Both the position numbers and the translations under genes were made by a program. From assembly GCA_028714615.1 (NCBI GenBank), contig JAQTMA010000029.1, positions 1 through 28,499 on the forward strand: a stretch of DNA of 28,499 nucleotides. Reading direction: 5' to 3'. Below the pieces are notes generated by a model. The model did not search any database. It was not told where the DNA came from and saw only the letters and a program-made list of their open reading frames with translations. Shown here one piece after another: positions 23,356 to 28,499 of this stretch (position 1 is its first letter; each line of letters opens with the position of its first letter). This DNA comes from Anaerolineaceae bacterium (lineage in GTDB: Bacteria; Chloroflexota; Anaerolineae; Anaerolineales; Anaerolineaceae).

Positions 23356-24216
23356 ATGGCGAAGATACCCTTGTCCACTAAACCCACTAAACCCGCTCGA
23401 TTGATCCTCCGTAAAGTAGTAATATACACCCTGCTGACCCTGGGTGCCGCGATGATGGTCATCCCCTTCGTCTGGATGATCTCCTCCTCCCTCAAGAACC
23501 AGACCCAGCTCTTTGCCTGGCCTCCCCAGTGGATTCCCAACCCCATTATGTGGGAGAACTACCTCACCGTGCTCGAAAAAGTCAAATTCGGTACTTATGG
23601 GTTGAACACCCTCATTATTACCATCTCCGTAACGCTTGGCCAATTGTTCACCTGTTCGCTGGCAGGGTATGCCTTTGCTCGGTTGCGATTTCCTGGCCGG
23701 AATGTCCTGTTCATGGTGTACCTGGCAACCATGATGATCCCGTTTCAGGTTACGATGATCCCGAATTTCATCATTTTGCGCAATCTTGGACTGACCGATT
23801 CGCACCTGGGGGTTATTTTGCCCCAGTTGGCTAATGCCTTCGGCACCTTCTTGATGCGCCAATTTTTCCTGTCTTTTCCGTCCGAATTGGAAGACGCCTC
23901 CAAGTTGGATGGGTGCAATCAGCTACAGATGTTTTATCGAATTGTGCTTCCCAATTCAAAGCCTATCCTGGCAACCCTGGCCGTTATGACTTTTCAAGCC
24001 ACCTGGAATGATTTCCTTTGGCCGCTGATTGTGTTGAGTTCGGAAGGAAAGCGCACCCTGGCAGTCGGACTTTCTTATCTGGTCGGTCAATACACGACCC
24101 GCTGGGATATACTGATGGCTGGCTCTCTACTGACGGTCCTCCCGATCATTTTATTGTTTTTCTTCCTCCAAAAATATTTTGTCCAGAGCATTAAGATGAC
24201 TGGATTAAAGGGGTAA
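23356..24216 (+). CDS. Sugar ABC transporter permease (MalG/UgpE type)
   Basis: The second permease (286 aa), with six hydrophobic segments. The N-terminal MVIPFVWMISSSLKN stretch and the EAA loop SELEDASKLDGCNQLQMFYR are standard for MalG-like proteins, as is the C-terminal FFLQKYFVQSIKMTGLKG. The start follows the partner's stop codon by 3 bp, with GGAGAGG overlapping that gene's end. It would form the heterodimeric channel for the sugar bound by the lipoprotein encoded upstream. Confidence 0.95.
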   Translation: MAKIPLSTKPTKPARLILRKVVIYTLLTLGAAMMVIPFVWMISSSLKNQTQLFAWPPQWIPNPIMWENYLTVLEKVKFGTYGLNTLIITISVTLGQLFTCSLAGYAFARLRFPGRNVLFMVYLATMMIPFQVTMIPNFIILRNLGLTDSHLGVILPQLANAFGTFLMRQFFLSFPSELEDASKLDGCNQLQMFYRIVLPNSKPILATLAVMTFQATWNDFLWPLIVLSSEGKRTLAVGLSYLVGQYTTRWDILMAGSLLTVLPIILLFFFLQKYFVQSIKMTGLKG

Positions 24217-24222
24217 TTAACC

Positions 24223-25383
24223 TTGAACGCGATGGATCCTTCCAAAATCTACCACCAATCGATTGAGGTTATCCTTAGCAACCAATCGCCCAGTGGCGCT
24301 TATGTGGCCAGCCCCAACTTTCCCAGCTACACCTACTCCTGGCTGCGGGATGGTTCCTTCATCGCGCATGCCATGGATCAGGTGGGTCACCCAGAGAGCG
24401 CGAGCGCCTACTTCCGCTGGGTAAACCGCACCCTACTGAAACATGCCGACAAAGTGGATCGGCTCGAGCGTGGCATGGCCGAAGGGATGCCCATCCAGGA
24501 AATTGATTTCTTGCACACCCGCTATACCCTCGATGGCGAAGAGGTGACTGCGGACAAGACCTGGGGGAATTTCCAACCGGATGGTTATGGTACCTGGTTG
24601 TGGGCGCTCAAAGAACACATTCAGCGCACCGGGGACCTGGAGCTGCTGGCCGAAGTTCGGGATAGCGTTCTGCTGACTGTGCGTTACCTCCTGGCGGTTT
24701 GGCGTTTACCAACCTATGACTGTTGGGAAGAGTACCCGGAGTATGTGCATACCTATACGCTCGGCGCAATCTATGCGGGGTTGTGCGGGGCAGCTAACCT
24801 GGTCCACTTGGGACTGCAGGGAGTCGAACAGGAGCGGGTTAACCAGGCAGCCAATAGCATCCAAGGTTATATCCGAAATTATCTCGTACGGTCAGGCCGA
24901 TTGATAAAATCCATGGATCCGTTGCATTCCGGTCATGAGGCTGGCCTCCTCGCTTTGCAGGGGGTTGACGCCAGTTTGATCGGGTTATGCACGCCATACC
25001 AGGTATTCCCGCAAAAAGATGCCACATTTCAGGCAACGGTGGCAGCTATTGAACAACATATCCATCGTCCGGGCGGGGGTGTTTACCGTTACCTCGGCGA
25101 CACCTATTATGGCGGCGGTGAGTGGCTCTTGTTGGCAGCCTGGCTGGGTTGGTTCTATGCCCGGGCTGGCAAACGAAAAGAAGCTCAAACCCTTCGGGAA
25201 TGGATTGAATCCAGAGCGGATGCGGAAGGATTCCTCCCCGAACAAGTTAACGATCACGCACTGGCCCCCAGCTACTATGACCCCTGGCTAAAAAAATGGG
25301 GGCCGGTAGCCTCACCACTCCTTTGGTCGCATGCCATGTACATCATCCTTGTCAATGCAATCCAGGCGGATTTAGCGCAATGA
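24223..25383 (+). CDS. Glycoside hydrolase family 15 (glucoamylase-like), catalytic domain only
   Basis: An (alpha/alpha)6-barrel enzyme expected to release glucose from the non-reducing ends of alpha-glucans or short alpha-glucosides by inversion. GH15 hallmarks are YTYSWLRDGSFIAHA, the general acid Glu169 in CWEEYPE, the general base Glu340 in LPEQ, and the closing PLLWSHAMYI. At 386 aa it lacks the N-terminal beta-sandwich domain of most prokaryotic GH15 proteins (often over 600 aa). There is no signal peptide, so it should act in the cytoplasm on imported oligosaccharides. The start is TTG at 24223, 9 nt after AAAGGGG; an ATG at 24232 is possible but too far from that site. It overlaps the next gene by ATGA. 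Confidence 0.85.
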   Translation: MNAMDPSKIYHQSIEVILSNQSPSGAYVASPNFPSYTYSWLRDGSFIAHAMDQVGHPESASAYFRWVNRTLLKHADKVDRLERGMAEGMPIQEIDFLHTRYTLDGEEVTADKTWGNFQPDGYGTWLWALKEHIQRTGDLELLAEVRDSVLLTVRYLLAVWRLPTYDCWEEYPEYVHTYTLGAIYAGLCGAANLVHLGLQGVEQERVNQAANSIQGYIRNYLVRSGRLIKSMDPLHSGHEAGLLALQGVDASLIGLCTPYQVFPQKDATFQATVAAIEQHIHRPGGGVYRYLGDTYYGGGEWLLLAAWLGWFYARAGKRKEAQTLREWIESRADAEGFLPEQVNDHALAPSYYDPWLKKWGPVASPLLWSHAMYIILVNAIQADLAQ

Positions 25384-28187
25384 CTCCTTCAGCAGACCCA
25401 CGATTACCGACCCTTCATCACCAACCCTACGGTGAACAACACCCTTACGAACCTCTTCCGTGTGAACGCTTTCCTCGCGATCCATCTGCAGGCGATCCGG
25501 TTATGTTGGGCGTCGAGACCGGGCATATCCCAACCGTAGATACGGTCTGGTGTACCTGGCAGGCTGAAGGCCATCCGCTGGTTCACCGGGCAGAGGGAGT
25601 GAAGTGTGAAGATAATGAAACTGCCGACTTATGGCGCATCCAACTGCCTGCCTTTGCAGGCGGCGATGCGATCCATTACCGCCTGTTTGCGCGCAGTGCG
25701 GAGAGACAGGTGGAAAGTGAAGAGTATGTTTTCTGCGTTTCTGCCTGGATCGATGTGAACTCCATCGTTGCCGTGGAAGAAAATGCTGAGCGCCTGGTGG
25801 TGAAGCTGGCTACAAACCGCCCGGGTGTGTATGTCAGACTACAAGCAGAACCCGGCGCCAGTGAGATGATCTCTCTCCGACTATCAGCATTTTCGGATAG
25901 CCATAAGAATCCGGTCGGGATCTCAACCCGAGACCGATTGACTACGTCCTGGGGTGGCCTCCTCATCAGACTCCAGGGAAATCCCGTAAAGTTGGTGCTT
26001 GAGCGCCCAAGCGATGGCCTCGTCCTGCAGAGCATTGAGTCCCTCCAGGTTCTGGTGGGTGCCGATGGTGCGGTGCTGCAATACCGCTTTGGCTTTGAGA
26101 GCACCTCCGATGAGGCTTTTTACGGCTTTGGCGAGCGGTTCAATGCGTTGGATCAACGCGGTAATCACCTGGATAATCATGTTTATGGGCAGTACACCAA
26201 CCAGGGAAAACGCTCTTACATTCCAATCCCGTTTTTTATCTCCACTCGCGGATATGGCCTTTGGTTGGATACGGAACGCCAGGCGGAATTTGACCTGGCG
26301 GCGACAGATGGCCACTGCTGGACTTTCGCCGGCCATGCAGAAGAGGAAGAAGCTTGCCTGGAGGTGAAATTCTTCTTCCACCAGCATCCGCGGGAGATCA
26401 TCCGGGCTTTCACGGCTCTAACCGGCAAACCCAAACTGCCGCCAGCCTGGGTTTTTGGACTTTGGATGAGCAGTAATGATTGGAACAGCCAGGCAGAGGT
26501 GCTCCGCCAATTGCAATTGACGCAAGAATACCAGATTCCCGCAACCGTGTTGGTAATCGAAGCCTGGAGCGATGAGTCAAATTTCTACATCTGGAACGAC
26601 GCCCAATACAGGCAGAAACCCTCCTCTCAGGCGTGCAGTCTGAGTGAATTCAATTTTCCACCAGAGGGACGCTGGCCTGATCCAAAAGCAATGATCGCTG
26701 AGCTTCACCAGGCGGGATTGCGCCTGGTGCTTTGGCAGAATCCGGCTATCAAATTTTGCGAAACGAGAGAACATTTGGATGACACGCTCAATCAAGCTGA
26801 CCAGGCATATGCTATCCAGGAAGGGTATGTGGTGCGGAAAGCCGATGGCAGCCCCCACCGGGTAGAAGCGCACATGCCCTGGTTTGGGAATAGTTTGGTG
26901 CTTGATTTCACCAACCCGAAAGCTGCAGAGTGGTGGTTTCAAAAACGGGATTACCTGGTATCTGAAATGGGAGTGGATGGCTTCAAGACCGATGGCGGCG
27001 AGCATATCTGGGATATAGAAACGCAATTTCATAACGGTATGCGCGGCAGCCGGGGGATCAACTACTACCCGTTGGCTTATGAACAGGCGTACCGGCGCTT
27101 TATGGAAGCCCACCGGGGATCGGATCACGTTCTTTTCAGTCGAGCCGGATACACCGGAGCGCAGCAAGCTCCCTGTCACTGGGCGGGCGACGAAAACTCC
27201 ACCTGGGAGGCTTTCCGAGCTTCCATACGAGCCATGCTCAATGTGGGTCTGTGCGGTATCCCCTTTATGGGTTGGGATATTGCCGGATTCGCCGGACCCA
27301 TCCCAAGCAGTGAACTGTATCTGCGTGCGGCGGCATTTTCGGTCTTCTGCCCGATCATGCAATACCATTCGGATGTCAATGGCCAGCGTAAACCCAGCCG
27401 GGACCGCACCCCATGGAGTATCCAGGAACAAACTGGCGACCTTGATATCATCCCAATCTTCCGGAAATTCGCCAACCTGCGCATGAACCTGCTCCCCTAC
27501 ATCTTAACCCAGGCGCATGCCAGCAGCCGAAGCGGTTTACCGCTCATGCGCATGTTGCCGTTGGAATATCCAAAAGACGTCGAATGCCGGAAATTCCCCT
27601 ACGAATACCTGTTTGGGGATGCGCTGCTGGTAGCCCCGGTGATGGAAGGGGGCGTCTCCGCCTGGCCGGTTTACCTCCCGGAAGGCAAGTGGCGCGATAT
27701 TTGGACAGGTGAGATGTACAACGGACCTGCCATGATTGAGGTGCAAGCCCCGCGAGACCGCATCCCAGTTTTTCAGAAAAAAGGCAGCATCATCCCCCTC
27801 CACCTGGATCCATCCGGAGAATTAGGCAGCCCGGTCGGCAACCGCACAGAAAAGTTCGCCCAGCTCACCCTGCGGGTTTTCCCAGGAGGAAAAATCGAGA
27901 ACGCCATCTTCCAAACAACGGATGCTGTACCTGGCCTGTTCTCAGTCGAGATGAGCGCAGACAGCGGAAAGATCGAAGTGCATGCGCCTCCGCTGGAACA
28001 GGGCGTTGATCTTGTGATTTTTGGGCCTGAACCGGCATCCGTGACTGTCGCAGGCACAGAGCTGCCGAAGCTGGATTCGGGTTTGATCCCCGCCTCAGTC
28101 TCAGGTTGGCATTGGAATTCCGAAAAGCGAGAGATCAGGATTCGTATGCCTGAATCGGATCAACCCACACAGATCATTATGCGGTGA
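25380..28187 (+). CDS. Glycoside hydrolase family 31 alpha-glucosidase
   Basis: A retaining alpha-glycosidase (935 aa), probably releasing glucose from malto- or isomalto-oligosaccharides; alpha-xylosidase activity cannot be ruled out. The (beta/alpha)8 barrel starts near residue 355 (LPPAWVFGLWMSSNDWN). It has the nucleophile Asp538 in GFKTDGGE and the acid/base Asp604 in HWAGDENSTW. Before it is the family's N-terminal beta-sandwich (FYGFGERFNALDQRG). Residues 1-120 add an Ig-like region with the look of a starch-binding or E-set domain. Beta domains close the protein. No signal peptide is present. The ATG at 25380 overlaps the GH15 stop (ATGA), which decides against the in-frame ATG at 25296. 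Confidence 0.92.
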   Translation: MTPSADPRLPTLHHQPYGEQHPYEPLPCERFPRDPSAGDPVMLGVETGHIPTVDTVWCTWQAEGHPLVHRAEGVKCEDNETADLWRIQLPAFAGGDAIHYRLFARSAERQVESEEYVFCVSAWIDVNSIVAVEENAERLVVKLATNRPGVYVRLQAEPGASEMISLRLSAFSDSHKNPVGISTRDRLTTSWGGLLIRLQGNPVKLVLERPSDGLVLQSIESLQVLVGADGAVLQYRFGFESTSDEAFYGFGERFNALDQRGNHLDNHVYGQYTNQGKRSYIPIPFFISTRGYGLWLDTERQAEFDLAATDGHCWTFAGHAEEEEACLEVKFFFHQHPREIIRAFTALTGKPKLPPAWVFGLWMSSNDWNSQAEVLRQLQLTQEYQIPATVLVIEAWSDESNFYIWNDAQYRQKPSSQACSLSEFNFPPEGRWPDPKAMIAELHQAGLRLVLWQNPAIKFCETREHLDDTLNQADQAYAIQEGYVVRKADGSPHRVEAHMPWFGNSLVLDFTNPKAAEWWFQKRDYLVSEMGVDGFKTDGGEHIWDIETQFHNGMRGSRGINYYPLAYEQAYRRFMEAHRGSDHVLFSRAGYTGAQQAPCHWAGDENSTWEAFRASIRAMLNVGLCGIPFMGWDIAGFAGPIPSSELYLRAAAFSVFCPIMQYHSDVNGQRKPSRDRTPWSIQEQTGDLDIIPIFRKFANLRMNLLPYILTQAHASSRSGLPLMRMLPLEYPKDVECRKFPYEYLFGDALLVAPVMEGGVSAWPVYLPEGKWRDIWTGEMYNGPAMIEVQAPRDRIPVFQKKGSIIPLHLDPSGELGSPVGNRTEKFAQLTLRVFPGGKIENAIFQTTDAVPGLFSVEMSADSGKIEVHAPPLEQGVDLVIFGPEPASVTVAGTELPKLDSGLIPASVSGWHWNSEKREIRIRMPESDQPTQIIMR

Positions 28188-28203
28188 AGTAAGCCATTAA
28201 ATT

Positions 28204-28225
28204 CCTCCATCCTGTTGGATGGGGG
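28204..28225 (+). terminator. Stem-loop after the alpha-glucosidase gene
   Basis: CCTCCATCC (28204-28212) pairs with GGATGGGGG (28217-28225) through a TGTT loop, including one U-G wobble. It starts 17 bp after the stop codon and no T tract follows. It could end the sugar operon or act on the converging aldehyde dehydrogenase transcript. The rest of 28188-28378 shows nothing else. Confidence 0.45.
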
Positions 28226-28378
28226 AAAATACAATCTTCATCATACTCCCTCAACACCCGGAAAGCCTATCCATGTTCACCTCCTTAAGAAATTTCAAGG
28301 GGAATGCACGCGGCTGTGTGTATACCGAGCCGTTGAACGGTATTCCATACCACCTACATACCTGACATAGCCTGACAT

Positions 28379-28499
28379 TTACCCCAGCCGGATGGCCACC
28401 ATCTGAATGTTGGTCATCTCTTCCATGGCAAACCGCACCCCCTCGCGGCCCAACCCACTCTGGCGGTTGCCACCGTAGGGCATGTGGTCGGCGCGGAAA
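28379..28499 (-). CDS. Aldehyde dehydrogenase, C-terminal fragment
   Basis: The last 39 codons of an NAD(P)-dependent aldehyde dehydrogenase run off the window edge and end in TAA at 28381-28379. The stretch HMPYGGNRQSGLGREG followed by RFAMEEMTNIQ is the conserved C-terminal signature of the superfamily, which shapes the active-site entrance and the oligomer interface. The catalytic Cys lies outside the window. Lactaldehyde, succinate semialdehyde and glyceraldehyde 3-phosphate (non-phosphorylating) enzymes all share this end, so the substrate stays open. Confidence 0.88.
   Translation of the reverse strand, partial: FRADHMPYGGNRQSGLGREGVRFAMEEMTNIQMVAIRLG

Noticed and set aside
26577..27431. 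284-codon frame antisense to the GH31 gene
   Set aside because: It lies fully inside the catalytic barrel region of a clear GH31 gene and shows no recognisable domain.

Overview
The window looks like chromosomal DNA of a heterotrophic bacterium, most likely Chloroflexota (Anaerolineae-like). This rests on the moderately high GC, the Thr/Pro/Ala-rich linkers of the lipoproteins and the kinase, the Pro/Thr-rich kinase tail, and a C-terminal tail at position 1 ending in a YLPII-type motif that I remember from secreted proteins of that group. The assignment is inferred from style; no marker gene is present. There are no rRNA or tRNA genes, insertion sequences, phage genes or CRISPR arrays.

Layout. 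(1) 1-93: the last 30 codons of a probable secreted protein. (2) 217-2160: a membrane Ser/Thr kinase with a FecR-like outer domain. (3) 2376-4790: an iron-dependent aromatic amino acid hydroxylase converging on a PLP-dependent aromatic amino acid decarboxylase-type protein. (4) 5041-5610: methionine sulfoxide reductase MsrA. (5) 9650-5620, minus strand: a compact cluster of SufS-type cysteine desulfurase, membrane-anchored DsbA-like protein and SLC13-type transporter with RCK_C domains. (6) 10450-9953, minus: ferritin, bracketed by copies of an intergenic repeat. (7) 19356-10666, minus: a probable 8.7-kb operon of two permeases, a BMP-family lipoprotein and an ATPase (nucleoside/purine-type ABC importer), followed by a two-gene molybdenum hydroxylase of the xanthine dehydrogenase family. 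(8) 19597-28187, plus: a ROK regulator, then a sugar-binding lipoprotein, two MalF/MalG-type permeases, a GH15 glucoamylase-like enzyme and a GH31 alpha-glucosidase. (9) 28379-28499, minus: the C-terminus of an aldehyde dehydrogenase.

Two nutrient modules dominate. The minus-strand module would import nucleosides or purine bases and oxidise the purine. The plus-strand module would import alpha-glucosides or malto/isomalto-oligosaccharides and hydrolyse them to glucose; its transport ATPase is not encoded here and is presumably a shared MsmK/UgpC-type protein. The modules diverge from a 240-bp region holding a good plus-strand promoter, a minus-strand TATAAT and an inverted repeat. In both modules the binding-protein gene is followed by a strong stem-loop without a U tract, the usual arrangement for making more binding protein than permease.

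Most of the window encodes recognisable families. The less ordinary points are the kinase-FecR architecture, the SufS/DsbA-like/SLC13 cluster with a structured leader, the fused FeS-molybdenum subunit tied to an importer operon, and a perfect inverted repeat framing the -10 of the hydroxylase gene. I found nothing that clearly amounts to an unknown defence or mobile system.
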